A DNA stretch of 64,000 nt from HK1 sp965220535 (lineage in GTDB: Bacteria > Pseudomonadota > Gammaproteobacteria > HK1). The notes beneath the pieces are model-generated. The model ran no database searches. It saw nothing but the letters and a program-made list of their open reading frames with translations, and had not been told where the DNA came from. Position numbers and translations under genes: made by a program. How positions within the stretch are numbered: position 1 is the first letter of the stretch; the number at the start of each line of letters is the position of its first letter. The stretch is from NCBI GenBank assembly GCA_965220535.1, contig OZ244833.1, forward strand, positions 1,984,001 through 2,048,000. Direction: 5' to 3'. Of this stretch, positions 51,278 to 60,212 are shown in pieces.

Positions 51278-54223
51278 ATGAGCGGCACCATCCGTATCCG
51301 CGGCGCCCGAACCCATAATCTGCGCGATGTCGATGTCGATATCCCCCGCGACAAACTGATCGTGATTACCGGCCTGTCCGGCTCCGGCAAATCCTCCCTC
51401 GCCTTCGACACCATCTACGCCGAGGGGCAGCGACGCTATGTCGAATCCCTCTCCGCTTATGCCCGGCAGTTCCTCTCGGTGATGGAAAAGCCCGATGTCG
51501 AGCATATCGAGGGGCTCTCTCCGGCGATATCGATCGAGCAAAAATCCACCTCGCACAATCCGCGTTCGACGGTGGGCACCATCACCGAGATCCACGACTA
51601 CCTGCGCTTGCTCTTCGCCCGTATCGGCGAACCGCGCTGCCCCGACCACGGGACGGTCCTCGAATCGCAGACGGTCAGCCAGATGGTCGATGCGGTGATG
51701 GCCCGCACTCCCGGCGAGCGGTTGATGCTCTTGGCCCCGATCGTCGACGAGCGCAAGGGAGAGCATGTTCGTATTATCGAGAGTTTGCGCTCGCAGGGCT
51801 ATATCCGGGCTCGGATCGACGGCACGCTGCGGGATCTGGACGAGGAGATCGTCTTGGACCCCAAACGCCGCCATTCGGTCGAGGCGGTGGTGGATCGCTT
51901 CCGGGTGCGAGACGATATCTCCTTGCGCTTGGCCGAATCCTTCGAGACCGCCTTGAATCTTTCCGAGGGGCGCGTGATCGTGGCCCCGATGGAGGGCGGC
52001 GAGGAGCAGGTGTTTTCGGCTCGCTTCGCCTGCCATATCTGCGGCTACTCGATCCCGGAGCTCGAGCCCCGCATCTTCTCGTTCAACAACCCCGCCGGGG
52101 CCTGCGAGCGATGCGACGGCCTCGGCACGGACGTTTTTTTCGATCCGGTGCGCATCGTCACCCATCCCGAGCGCAGCCTCCCCGCCGGTGCCATTCGGGG
52201 CTGGGATCGGCGAAATTTTCATTATTTCCAGATGATCCGATCCCTCGCCGAACACTACGCTTTCGATATCGACACCCCCTTCGGCAAACTGCCGGAAAAA
52301 ATACGCAAGGTGATTATCGAGGGGAGCGGGAAGGAGGTCATCCGCTTTGTCTTCTCCGGCGGCAGTCGGGGCGGGCATGTGCGCAAACATCCCTTCGAGG
52401 GCGTCATCCCCAATATGGAGCGACGTTATCGGGAAACGGATTCGCAGCTGGTCCGGGACGAACTCGCGAAATATATGGGCACCCGGGCTTGCGAGGCCTG
52501 CAACGGGGGGCGCCTCAATCGCTACGCCCGCAACGTCTTCGTCGGGGGCGAGAACCTGCCGGCGGTTTCCGCTCGGCCGATCCGCGCCGCCGCCGACTTC
52601 CTTGCCGGACTCGAACTCACCGGGGCCCGCGCCGGGATCGCCGGTCGAATCCTCAAGGAGATCGGTCAGCGGCTGCGCTTTTTGGTCGACGTGGGGCTCG
52701 ACTACCTCTCTCTCGACCGCGCCGCCGAAAGCCTTTCCGGAGGCGAGGCGCAACGCATCCGGCTGGCGAGCCAAATCGGCGCCGGTCTTGCGGGCGTGAT
52801 GTACGTGCTTGACGAACCCTCCATCGGGCTGCATCAGCGGGACAATCGTCGCTTGCTCGATACCCTCGTCCATCTGCGGGATCTCGGCAATACGGTCATC
52901 GTCGTCGAGCACGACGAGGAGGCCATCAACAGCGCGGATCACGTGATCGACATCGGCCCCGGCGCCGGCGTCCACGGCGGTCGCATCGTGGCCGAGGGTC
53001 GACCCTCGGTGATCGCCGCCCACCCCGACTCCCTGACCGGGCAATATCTTTCGGGGCGGCGCAAGATCGAGCTGCCGACGCTGCGCACCCCTTGCGATCC
53101 GAAACGGAGGATCCGGATAAAAGGGGCCACGGGCAACAATCTGGCGGGGGTCGATGCGGATTTTCCCGTCGGCTTGATGACCTGCGTCACCGGGGTTTCC
53201 GGCTCCGGCAAATCCACCTTGGTCAACGATACCCTCTATCGCGCCGCCGCTCGGAAATTCAACGATTCCTCGCTCGAGGCCGCCCCCGTGGATCGAATCG
53301 AGGGCTTGGATTCGGTCGAGCGGATCGTCGCCATCGACCAAAGCCCGATCGGACGCACCCCGCGATCCAACCCCGCGACCTACACCGGCTTGTTCACCCC
53401 GGTGCGGGAGCTTTTCGCCGCCACCCCCGAGGCGCGCTCGCGAGGCTACAACCCCGGGCGTTTCAGTTTCAACGTGCGCGGGGGGCGCTGCGAGGCCTGC
53501 AGCGGCGACGGGGTGATTCGGGTGGAAATGCACTTCCTGCCCGATGTCTACGTCGCTTGCGATACCTGCGGCGGCAAACGCTTCAATCGCGAAACCCTCG
53601 ACATCCGCTACAAAGGTCGCAATATCCACGAGGTGCTGGAGATGACCGTCGAGGAAGCGCGGGATTTCTTTTCCGCGGTGCCGGTCGTGGCCCGCAAACT
53701 TCAAACCCTGCTCGACGTCGGTCTTGCCTATATGCGCCTCGGACAGCGAGCGACGACCCTTTCCGGCGGCGAGGCCCAACGGATCAAACTCTCGCGGGAA
53801 TTGTCCAAGCGCGATACCGGACGCTCGCTCTATATCCTCGACGAACCGACCACCGGATTGCATTTTTACGATACCGAGCAACTGCTGCGCGTCCTCCATC
53901 GCCTGCGGGATCACGGCAATACGGTCGTCGTGATCGAACACAACTTGGATGTGATCAAAACCGCGGACTGGATCGTCGATCTAGGCCCCGAGGGCGGCGA
54001 CCGGGGGGGGCGGATCATCGCCGCCGGCACCCCGGAGGCCGTGGCGGCGTGCGAGGATTCGCATACCGGGCGCTTCTTGCGGCCGATCTTGGGCCTCGAA
54101 AAGCCCGCGCGGGGGCGCAAGCGCGACAAAGCGAGCGGCGGCAAGAGCGCCAAGACCGAAAAGCCCGGCAAGCGTGCCGCCGCCGCTGCCGCAAAAAAAC
54201 GCCTTGTGAAAAGCGCCGGATAG
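51278..54223 (+). CDS. uvrA: UvrABC system protein A
   Basis: 981 residues from ATG 51278. First ATPase with GLSGSGKSSLAFDTIYAEG and signature LSGGEAQRIRLASQIG; second with GVSGSGKSTLVNDTLY and LSGGEAQRIKLSREL. Zinc motifs CHICG...CERCDGLG and CEACSGDG...CDTCGGKRF are intact. Lesion recognition in nucleotide excision repair. A Lys/Ala-rich C-terminal tail of about 40 residues exceeds the usual length. I found no clear LexA box (CTGT-N8-ACAG) upstream. Confidence 0.98.
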   Translation: MSGTIRIRGARTHNLRDVDVDIPRDKLIVITGLSGSGKSSLAFDTIYAEGQRRYVESLSAYARQFLSVMEKPDVEHIEGLSPAISIEQKSTSHNPRSTVGTITEIHDYLRLLFARIGEPRCPDHGTVLESQTVSQMVDAVMARTPGERLMLLAPIVDERKGEHVRIIESLRSQGYIRARIDGTLRDLDEEIVLDPKRRHSVEAVVDRFRVRDDISLRLAESFETALNLSEGRVIVAPMEGGEEQVFSARFACHICGYSIPELEPRIFSFNNPAGACERCDGLGTDVFFDPVRIVTHPERSLPAGAIRGWDRRNFHYFQMIRSLAEHYAFDIDTPFGKLPEKIRKVIIEGSGKEVIRFVFSGGSRGGHVRKHPFEGVIPNMERRYRETDSQLVRDELAKYMGTRACEACNGGRLNRYARNVFVGGENLPAVSARPIRAAADFLAGLELTGARAGIAGRILKEIGQRLRFLVDVGLDYLSLDRAAESLSGGEAQRIRLASQIGAGLAGVMYVLDEPSIGLHQRDNRRLLDTLVHLRDLGNTVIVVEHDEEAINSADHVIDIGPGAGVHGGRIVAEGRPSVIAAHPDSLTGQYLSGRRKIELPTLRTPCDPKRRIRIKGATGNNLAGVDADFPVGLMTCVTGVSGSGKSTLVNDTLYRAAARKFNDSSLEAAPVDRIEGLDSVERIVAIDQSPIGRTPRSNPATYTGLFTPVRELFAATPEARSRGYNPGRFSFNVRGGRCEACSGDGVIRVEMHFLPDVYVACDTCGGKRFNRETLDIRYKGRNIHEVLEMTVEEARDFFSAVPVVARKLQTLLDVGLAYMRLGQRATTLSGGEAQRIKLSRELSKRDTGRSLYILDEPTTGLHFYDTEQLLRVLHRLRDHGNTVVVIEHNLDVIKTADWIVDLGPEGGDRGGRIIAAGTPEAVAACEDSHTGRFLRPILGLEKPARGRKRDKASGGKSAKTEKPGKRAAAAAAKKRLVKSAG

Positions 54224-54380
54224 TGACCGGCGCAAGAGGCGATGAAAAGGGCGCATCCGGCCCTTGTCGAATTCGGATCCCCTGTATTCGGACCTCTGCA
54301 TTCGGACCCCCATATCGCGCCTATCGTGCGCCCCCGTCCATACGCGCTGAAAAAGCCGTCTTCGAACAAGGATCGATACC
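54224..54380. other. Spacer with ATTCGGA(C/T)CC repeats
   Basis: Three ATTCGGA(C/T)C-type repeats (54270-54311) lie between uvrA and the kinase gene. No terminator is evident. Confidence 0.5.
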
Positions 54381-55340
54381 GTGTCTGCGCTGATCTGCGG
54401 CTCGTTCGCTTATGACACCGTCATGTTTTTCAAAGATCGATTCAAGAATCGTATCTTGCCGGATCATCTGGATATTTTGAGCGTCACCTTTCGCGTTTCC
54501 GACTTCCGGCGAGAGTTCGGCGGCTGCGCCGGCAATATCGCTTGCGCCTTGAAAGGGATCGGGGGCGACCCCTTGCCGATGGCCACCGTCGGCGAGGATT
54601 TCGCTTCCTACCGGGAGTGGTTGGAGCGCCAAGGGATCCGACACCATCTGGTTTCTCCCGTCGAGGACGAATATACCGCGCAGGCCTTCATCACCACCGA
54701 CCTCGACGACAACCATATCGCCGCTTTTTATCCCGGGGCCATGAATTACGCGCACCTCAACGACGTGCGAGATATCGACCGAGGAGCGGGTGCCGGTCGG
54801 CGGATGCCGAGCATCGGCATCGTCTCCCCCGACGGATGCGAGGGCATGGTGCAGCATGCCGAGCAATGCGCCGAATGCGGCATCCCTTTCATTTTCGATC
54901 CGGGACAAAGCCTGCCGCTCTTCGACCGGGAAACGCTGCGGCGCTTCGTCGATCTCGCCACTTGGCTGAGTTGCAACCGCTACGAATGGGAGTTTTTGCG
55001 CGAGCGCACCGGCCTCGATGCGAAGGCCATCGCCTCCGGCTTGAAGGCCTTGATCGTGACTTGCGGCGAACGAGGCTCGACGATCCGAACCGCCGAAGAT
55101 GGGGAGATCGAGATCCCCTGCGCCATGACCACCTGCGTGGTCAACACCATCGGCTGCGGCGATGCCTATCGCGCCGGTCTGCTTTACGGGATTTCCCGGA
55201 AGATGGATTGGCCGACCACCGGCCGACTGGCGTCGATGGCGGCGGCGATCAGCGTCGAGCATCCCGGGAGTCAAGACCACGGTCTTTCCCCGGCGCTGAT
55301 CGAGCAGCGATTCTTCGATTCCTTCCGCTATGCGTTATGA
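54381..55340 (+). CDS. PfkB-family carbohydrate (adenosine-like) kinase
   Basis: 319 residues from GTG 54381. PfkB signatures: FGGCAGNIACALKGIGGDP and the anion hole/catalytic NTIGCGDAYRAGLLYG (usual D-T-x-G-x-G-D, here N-T). Closest in look to bacterial adenosine/ribokinase-type enzymes that sit near uvrA or folate genes. The substrate cannot be fixed from sequence. Confidence 0.9.
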   Translation: MSALICGSFAYDTVMFFKDRFKNRILPDHLDILSVTFRVSDFRREFGGCAGNIACALKGIGGDPLPMATVGEDFASYREWLERQGIRHHLVSPVEDEYTAQAFITTDLDDNHIAAFYPGAMNYAHLNDVRDIDRGAGAGRRMPSIGIVSPDGCEGMVQHAEQCAECGIPFIFDPGQSLPLFDRETLRRFVDLATWLSCNRYEWEFLRERTGLDAKAIASGLKALIVTCGERGSTIRTAEDGEIEIPCAMTTCVVNTIGCGDAYRAGLLYGISRKMDWPTTGRLASMAAAISVEHPGSQDHGLSPALIEQRFFDSFRYAL

Positions 55341-55549
55341 ATGGCTTATGACAAGGGCTTATGACAATCGCTCGTTTTCGAAAACTCGCCGCGCCCAATG
55401 CCGCCGGTCGGCAATCGAAGCCTTCGCCGTCGGTGCTTTTACGAGATCGAATATCCGCGCTTCGTCTTGGACGATGCCTTGCCGATGACGGCCGATGGCG
55501 GCCGATAAGCGCTATCGAAAAAATGCGAGCCTTGCTCGGATGCATTGAT

Positions 55550-55690
55550 TCAGCGTCGATTGCAGTCGTGAGTGCCCGCACCCAGCACGACGCCTAGTGC
55601 ATAGTCGATATCCAACAAGCCGAGCACCTGAGCGAGCATATAAGGCGTTTGGCCGAGCCGGTTCCGCTCGCATAATTCGGCGGGCGTCAT
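55550..55690 (-). CDS. Tiny ankyrin-like protein, copy B
   Basis: 46 residues: MTPAELCERNRLGQTPYMLA, then LDIDYALGVVLGAGT. One ankyrin-like helix pair. It starts 8 bp after the lipoprotein stop and aligns with the 40-residue protein at 25711. The spacer 55341-55549 holds nothing else. Confidence 0.6.
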   Translation of the reverse strand: MTPAELCERNRLGQTPYMLAQVLGLLDIDYALGVVLGAGTHDCNRR

Positions 55691-55698
55691 GACTGCCA

Positions 55699-56037
55699 TC
55701 AGCGAGCGCGTTTTATGTCACCGCGCCGGATTGCCCAGTGCCGGGGCGTGTCGCCGAAGCGGGCCCGCTCGATTCGCTCGCGCTGGACTCGCTCGGCGAT
55801 GGCGCGGCGGCGGACTTCGGCTTCGGCGGCGCGGGCTTTCTCTCTATCGCGGGCAAGGGCGCGGGCTTGCACGTCCTTCCACTTTGCGCGGGCAACTTCG
55901 GCGCGGGCTTCGGCGGCGGCTTTGGCGTCGGCGATGATCGCGACGGATCGCTCGGCGATAGTCGGCGCGGGCGTTTCAGTCTTGGCTCCGCCGCAGCCCG
56001 TAAGCATGACTGCGGCGAAGGCAAGGATCGTTTTCAT
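55699..56037 (-). CDS. Small coiled-coil lipoprotein
   Basis: 112 residues from ATG 56037 (GGGAG 8 nt upstream). Lipobox LTGCGG near residue 13-18, then a long Ala/Arg/Glu/Lys helix (AKAAAEARAEVARAKWKDVQ, EKARAAEAEVRRRAIAER) and a C-terminal GDTPRHWAIRRGDIKRAR. Reminiscent of phage spanin or LysM-less lysis lipoproteins in size only. Coupled to the ankyrin-like gene downstream. Confidence 0.75.
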   Translation of the reverse strand: MKTILAFAAVMLTGCGGAKTETPAPTIAERSVAIIADAKAAAEARAEVARAKWKDVQARALARDREKARAAEAEVRRRAIAERVQRERIERARFGDTPRHWAIRRGDIKRAR

Positions 56038-56120
56038 TGATAGGCTCCCATTCAATGCGGGCGAAGCATGGCTGCGGCGAAAGCGACGCGACGGAGGGGG
56101 CGGCGATAAAGAGGCGCAAT

Positions 56121-56155
56121 AAAAAAACCGGAGCCCCGCTTGCGAAGGGCTCCGG
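56121..56155 (-). terminator. Rho-independent terminator (minus strand)
   Basis: CCGGAGCCC/GGGCTCCGG stem (56128-56136 and 56147-56155), followed on the minus strand by seven T. It ends the two-gene unit 56574-56183. Confidence 0.9.
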
Positions 56156-56182
56156 CTCGTTGCGTTACCGACTTCGCGGCGA

Positions 56183-56365
56183 CTATGGCGATCCGTCAAG
56201 GACAATCAAGCGCCGGGTAGTCGTGATAGCGGCGTTGGGCTTTTTCCCCCGCATAGATCGCGCCCGCGCGCCAGGCTTGCCGGGTTCTTCGGAAGAGATT
56301 TTTTTGGCGGCGGAGTCTCTTTTCAAAAAATCCATCCCTCTGTTCAATGGAATTCTGTTACTCAT
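56183..56365 (-). CDS. Small basic hypothetical protein
   Basis: 60 residues, MSNRIPLNRGMDFLKRDSAA and a basic C-terminal half. Its ATG overlaps the stop of the preceding secreted-protein gene (ATGA), and a strong terminator follows 28 bp after the stop. Unknown family. Confidence 0.55.
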   Translation of the reverse strand: MSNRIPLNRGMDFLKRDSAAKKISSEEPGKPGARARSMRGKKPNAAITTTRRLIVLDGSP

Positions 56366-56574
56366 CCCGGCGACTCGAACTGTTTTATCGATCGATAGCG
56401 CTCTGCGGTCGCTACGCTTTTATGGTATTCGGCAACGGCTCGTTCGCATATCTCGGCATCGTATACGTCTGCGCTGACTTCGACCCCGCCGAAGGTCAAG
56501 GCAAGGAAAGCGGCGAGAGTGGCAAGGTCTCGAAGAGCGATCCGTGTGGATGGGCTGGGGCTGCTCTTATGCAT
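56362..56574 (-). CDS. Small secreted or membrane-anchored hypothetical protein
   Basis: 70 residues from ATG 56574 (GGAG 6-7 nt upstream): basic start (TRIALRDLATLAAFLALTFG), a hydrophobic segment with a possible signal peptidase site at VSA-D, then AEICERAVAEYHKSVATAER. First gene of a two-gene unit. Confidence 0.6.
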   Translation of the reverse strand: MHKSSPSPSTRIALRDLATLAAFLALTFGGVEVSADVYDAEICERAVAEYHKSVATAERYRSIKQFESPG

Positions 56575-56596
56575 CGATGGGCTCCACGCCTACCAT

Positions 56597-56638
56597 AACA
56601 ACAAAAAGCCGGAGTCCGTCTTGCGACAGGCTCCGGCT
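56597..56638 (-). terminator. Rho-independent terminator (minus strand)
   Basis: AGCCGGAG (56607-56614) and CTCCGGCT (56631-56638) with TTTTTGTTGTT after it on the minus strand. A minus-strand gene should end just upstream (56639-56750), but only a short frame (SKAILEVTAKQTAVRR, stop at 56658) is visible there. Confidence 0.85.
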
Positions 56639-56754
56639 ATTCGCTATAAGCGGGCGGTTATCGGCGCACGGCGGTTTGCTTCGCCGTGACTTCAAGGATC
56701 GCCTTGCTTGCTGCAGCGGGAGCGGCAACCGCTCGTTGCCCCGGGGGACGCGCC

Positions 56755-56956
56755 ATGAGCGAGTGCGACATCTCGGTACTCGCCGGCGCGACTTTCGCGG
56801 CGAGCATCGGCTTTATCGTCGGGGTCGGCGCGGCGAGCGCGACGCGCTTCGGCGCATGGCTCGGCGGCTTGGCTCGGCGGCTTGCCAGGCGCAATAGGCG
56901 GCTTCGCCTTCGGGATAATCATCGGCGGCGGTATCGGGCTTTCCGAGCGACGCTGA
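56755..56956 (+). pseudogene. Frameshifted Gly-rich membrane protein
   Basis: MSECDISVLAGATFAASIGF, IVGVGAASATRFGAWLGGLA, then in another frame GAIGGFAFGIIIGGGIGLSE and a stop. Repetition of GCTCGGCGGCTTG near the break suggests a slippage duplication. Related to 46017 by its Gly-zipper pattern. Confidence 0.55.
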
Positions 56957-56981
56957 ATCCCAGCCCCAAAGGGAAACGCCC

Positions 56982-57170
56982 ATGCGCCCGGTCCTGCCCT
57001 TGTTGACTCTTGGTGTTCCCATCTTCGCCGTCGTCGAACACCCCCCTGACCTAGCACGACTCGGCGGCGTACCGGCACAAGCCCGTGCTGAATACGAGCG
57101 AGCTGGCGCTACGTTGATCGCGAAGCGGCACGGGCTGCGAGCGAGCACGGACGGGCGGGATTGTCCGTGA
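56982..57170 (+). CDS. Small exported 'AQARAEYERA' protein
   Basis: 62 residues: MRPVLPLLTLGVPIFAVVEH forms a signal or anchor segment, then AQARAEYERAGATLIAKRHG. AAGGGA lies about 6 nt before the ATG. A degraded relative is at 21623. Confidence 0.55.
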   Translation: MRPVLPLLTLGVPIFAVVEHPPDLARLGGVPAQARAEYERAGATLIAKRHGLRASTDGRDCP

Positions 57171-57184
57171 GCCGGACGGGGGCC

Positions 57185-57409
57185 ATGACGCTCGAAGAAA
57201 AAGTCGCGAATCTCGCAAAAGTCCCGGACGCCACGATGGATTCGCACGAGCGCAACCGGCAACGACTCGAATTGGCGCGCTCCGAAGCGGGTGTGCCGAC
57301 GGACGGGAACTTTGCCGGGCTCGTTATCGGGATCGCCTGCGGGGTATTCGTCGGGGGCTGGGATAGCAAGCCGCCCAAGCCGCCCGCATTTTTTCTTTTT
57401 CGAACTTAG
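57185..57409 (+). CDS. Small protein with charged helix and Gly-rich membrane segment
   Basis: 74 residues from ATG 57185: MTLEEKVANLAKVPDATMDS, then ERNRQRLELARSEAGVPTDG, a hydrophobic NFAGLVIGIACGVFVGGW and a Pro/Lys tail. It overlaps the end of the facing DUF255 gene by 4 bp. The GTG/TTG starts at 57161-57170 overlap the preceding ORF. Unknown family. Confidence 0.5.
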   Translation: MTLEEKVANLAKVPDATMDSHERNRQRLELARSEAGVPTDGNFAGLVIGIACGVFVGGWDSKPPKPPAFFLFRT

Positions 57410-59556
57410 GCGATCTCGGTCTTCGCAAGGCGCGCATCGAAGGCTTCGAAAGAGGTGATCGGGGCGTCGCAGCGGCGACCCTCGCATAGATAGGCGACCG
57501 GGGAATCGCCTTTGGGCTTGCGCTCGGCCAGCAAGCCCGGCAGGTTTTGCGCGTCGGCGGGGATGGCGAGGGTTATCCGCCGCGGGGCGTATCCGACATT
57601 CGCCCGCGAACGCCATTTTTCCAGTTCGCCGTCATCTTCGGATCCGGGCTCGGATCCGGGCTCGGCTCTGCGCTCCCCGGCGCCTTGACCGCGAATCACC
57701 ACGATCTCCGGCGGGTCGAGGTATTCCTCGAGAGCGGTGAGAAGAGAAGTATGTTCGTGGGGGTATTTCTCGAGCCCCTCTCGAGCCGCGATCAAGGTGC
57801 GCTTCGCCGCTCGCAGATAACGAGGCTCGCCGATCAGATTCCCCAAACGCCCCAAAACGGTCGCCGCCACCGAGTTCCCCGCAGGCTGGGCATCGTCCAT
57901 CGTCGGTTTGGGGCGATGCAGCAAACGCTCGTGGTCGTTGGAGGTGAAGAAAAAGCCGCCGTGTTCGCGGTCTTCGAAATATTCGAGCATCACCTCGGTC
58001 AAGTCGATCGCGAAAGCGAGATCCTCGGCGCTCCACCGCGCGGACAGAAGGGTCAAGATGCCGTCGATCAGGCAAGCGTGATCATCCAAATAGGCGTTGA
58101 AACGAGCGCGACCGTCTTTGTAGGTCGCACGAAGCCGGCCGTCGATCCACATCTCGCGGCGGATGAAATCGACGGCCCGCGATGCCGAATCGATCATCGA
58201 GGTCGATTCCGAAAGACATCCGGCGACCGCCATTCCCTTGATCATCAATCCGTTCCACGACGCGATGACTTTTTCGTCGCGGCCGGGATAGACTCGCTCG
58301 GAGCGCGCTTCGAAAAGGCGGGAAAGGGCGCGCTCGATACGCGCGGCACTCTCTTCCTCGGACAGCCCCGTTTGCCTCGCCACCTCCGACAGGCTCGAAA
58401 AAGCGTGCAGATGCCAATGGGAGGACTCGAAATTGGGCGCTCGATCCAAGCCGAAACGCACCGCCAACGCGGCATATTCATCGTCAGGCACGATCGACCG
58501 CGCTTCGCCGGGTGTCCATAGATAGAACTTCCCCTCCTCGCCCTGCGAATCCGCATCCAGGGTGGACCAAAAGCCCCCGGCGGGGGATTGCATCTCGCGC
58601 ATCGCCCACGCCGCGGTCTTGCGCACGGTATCGGCAAAGAGCGGATCGCCGGTCATCCGATGCATTCGGGCGGCGATCTCCAGCAAGGGGCCGTTGTCGT
58701 AGAGCATCTTTTCGAAATGCGGAATCATCCACATTTCATCGACCGTATAGCGATAGAAGCCGCCGCCGGCGTGATCGTAAAGCCCGCCGGAGCACATCTT
58801 CGATAGGGTGAAACGGGCGATCGAAAGCGCCCGATCGGCTTCGTCACCGGGGGGAAGCCACGCCCGATCCCGCATCAGACGCTCGAGGTGGGTCGGGTGC
58901 GGAAACTTGGGAGCGCCACCGAAACCACCGTGGCGGGCATCGTGGTTGTCCACCAAAACGGAGCGGGCCGCATGCAAGGACTCCGCCGACAACGAAGCCT
59001 CCTCTTCGCCGGGGCTCGAAGCGGGGCTCGAAGCGTCCAAACCGGCCAATACATCCATCAGCGAAGCGTTCTGGCGCCGAATATCCTCCCGCCGCTCGCG
59101 GTAGAGCCTCGCTACCTCGACCAAGAGCCCGCGAAACGCGGGCATCCCGTGGCGCGGGGTATCGGGGAAGTAGGTGCCCGCGAAAAAGGGCGCCTGATCA
59201 TCGGGGGTGAGGATCATCGTCAACGGCCATCCCCCGGGGCGCCGAGCGAGGATCCGATGCGCGGTCTGATAAATTTTGTCGATATCCGGACGTTCTTCCC
59301 GGTCCACCTTGATATTGATATAGAGATCGTTCATCACGCCGGCGGTGCGCTCGTCCTCGAAGGACTCGTGCGCCATCACGTGGCACCAATGACAGGCGGA
59401 ATAGCCGATCGAAAGGAGGATCGGCTTGTCTTCTCGCCGGGCCCGCTCCAAGGCCTGCGTTCCCCATGGCTGCCAGTCCACGGGGTTCTCGGCGTGTTGC
59501 AGCAGATAAGGGCTGGTTTCCGAAGAAAGAGCGTTGCTGCGCACGGAGCCGGTCAT
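57406..59556 (-). CDS. DUF255 thioredoxin-like/glycosidase-fold protein (YyaL/SSP411 family)
   Basis: 716 residues from ATG 59556 (GAGGAGG just upstream). N-terminal thioredoxin-like domain with CHWCHVMAHESFED (55-68) and MILTPDDQAPFFAGTYFP, then an alpha/alpha barrel (DHAGGGFYRYTVDEMWMIPH, FEKMLYDN) as in N-acylglucosamine 2-epimerase-like folds. Length and motifs fit the family; function in bacteria is unknown. A frame extending to 59676 adds Arg-rich residues and is rejected. Confidence 0.95.
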   Translation of the reverse strand: MTGSVRSNALSSETSPYLLQHAENPVDWQPWGTQALERARREDKPILLSIGYSACHWCHVMAHESFEDERTAGVMNDLYINIKVDREERPDIDKIYQTAHRILARRPGGWPLTMILTPDDQAPFFAGTYFPDTPRHGMPAFRGLLVEVARLYRERREDIRRQNASLMDVLAGLDASSPASSPGEEEASLSAESLHAARSVLVDNHDARHGGFGGAPKFPHPTHLERLMRDRAWLPPGDEADRALSIARFTLSKMCSGGLYDHAGGGFYRYTVDEMWMIPHFEKMLYDNGPLLEIAARMHRMTGDPLFADTVRKTAAWAMREMQSPAGGFWSTLDADSQGEEGKFYLWTPGEARSIVPDDEYAALAVRFGLDRAPNFESSHWHLHAFSSLSEVARQTGLSEEESAARIERALSRLFEARSERVYPGRDEKVIASWNGLMIKGMAVAGCLSESTSMIDSASRAVDFIRREMWIDGRLRATYKDGRARFNAYLDDHACLIDGILTLLSARWSAEDLAFAIDLTEVMLEYFEDREHGGFFFTSNDHERLLHRPKPTMDDAQPAGNSVAATVLGRLGNLIGEPRYLRAAKRTLIAAREGLEKYPHEHTSLLTALEEYLDPPEIVVIRGQGAGERRAEPGSEPGSEDDGELEKWRSRANVGYAPRRITLAIPADAQNLPGLLAERKPKGDSPVAYLCEGRRCDAPITSFEAFDARLAKTEIA

Positions 59557-59709
59557 GGGCCTCCTCGAAAGCGTATCGACGATCGCTCTTCGTCTCGGGG
59601 TTTCGAGCCCGCGATGCGGCGGGCGGGACGGCGAATCATCACCTATTTCTTCGCGCCTATCGTCGAGACAATCCAAGCGTCTTTGGGTGAACGTTAATTT
59701 GCGCTCTAC

Positions 59710-60033
59710 CTAGTGAAGAGCCGGGAGGTAGGAAGCAATATCCGTCTGCGTAAAAAATATCGCAACTGCTGCATAGAGGATCGTAGTATATATTATATGT
59801 GCCCAAGAAAAATCCCGCTTCTTCCTGAACATGCCTTTTCTCAATGGGGAAAAACACATTGAAATAGCGATAAATGTAGCTAGTATATATACTAGTTCAG
59901 TAAAGTCCATATTGGAAAAAACTGTTACACCCGACGTCACCATACTAATAAACAAACTAAACCCGATCTTTTTGGGGGTCAAATGAAACATTATTTTATT
60001 CGGGGTGGAATCCCTCGCTAGCGTGTCCATCAT
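59710..60033 (-). CDS. AT-rich small membrane protein
   Basis: 107 residues with AGGGAGG just before the ATG. Three hydrophobic helices (IGFSLFISMVTSGVTVFS, LVYILATFIAISMCFS, IIYTTILYAAVAIFF) separated by basic loops (RKGMFRKKRDF). Base composition is far more AT-rich than both neighbours, which suggests recent acquisition. No family recognised. Confidence 0.6.
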   Translation of the reverse strand: MMDTLARDSTPNKIMFHLTPKKIGFSLFISMVTSGVTVFSNMDFTELVYILATFIAISMCFSPLRKGMFRKKRDFSWAHIIYTTILYAAVAIFFTQTDIASYLPALH

Positions 60034-60073
60034 CGATACCTCCCTTAGAATCTAGTCTCGAGTGAGTACCGGG

Positions 60074-60117
60074 TCATCGGGGTAGATGTCTTTATTTGAA
60101 GACATCTGCCCCGATGA
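60074..60117. terminator. 19-bp hairpin with 6-nt loop
   Basis: TCATCGGGGTAGATGTCTT, loop TATTTG, then AAGACATCTGCCCCGATGA; one T-G pair is the only irregularity. No T-run follows on either strand, so it may be a transcription-unit boundary element, an attenuator or the end of a lost mobile element. Confidence 0.7.
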
Positions 60118-60212
60118 TATTCACCCTGAACGTTACCGACTTCTACCATACCCACCAAGTAGGCGAAGGAAGGCTCATCCGCGGCCGCCGGTCGGTACCG
60201 GCGATTCGCCGG

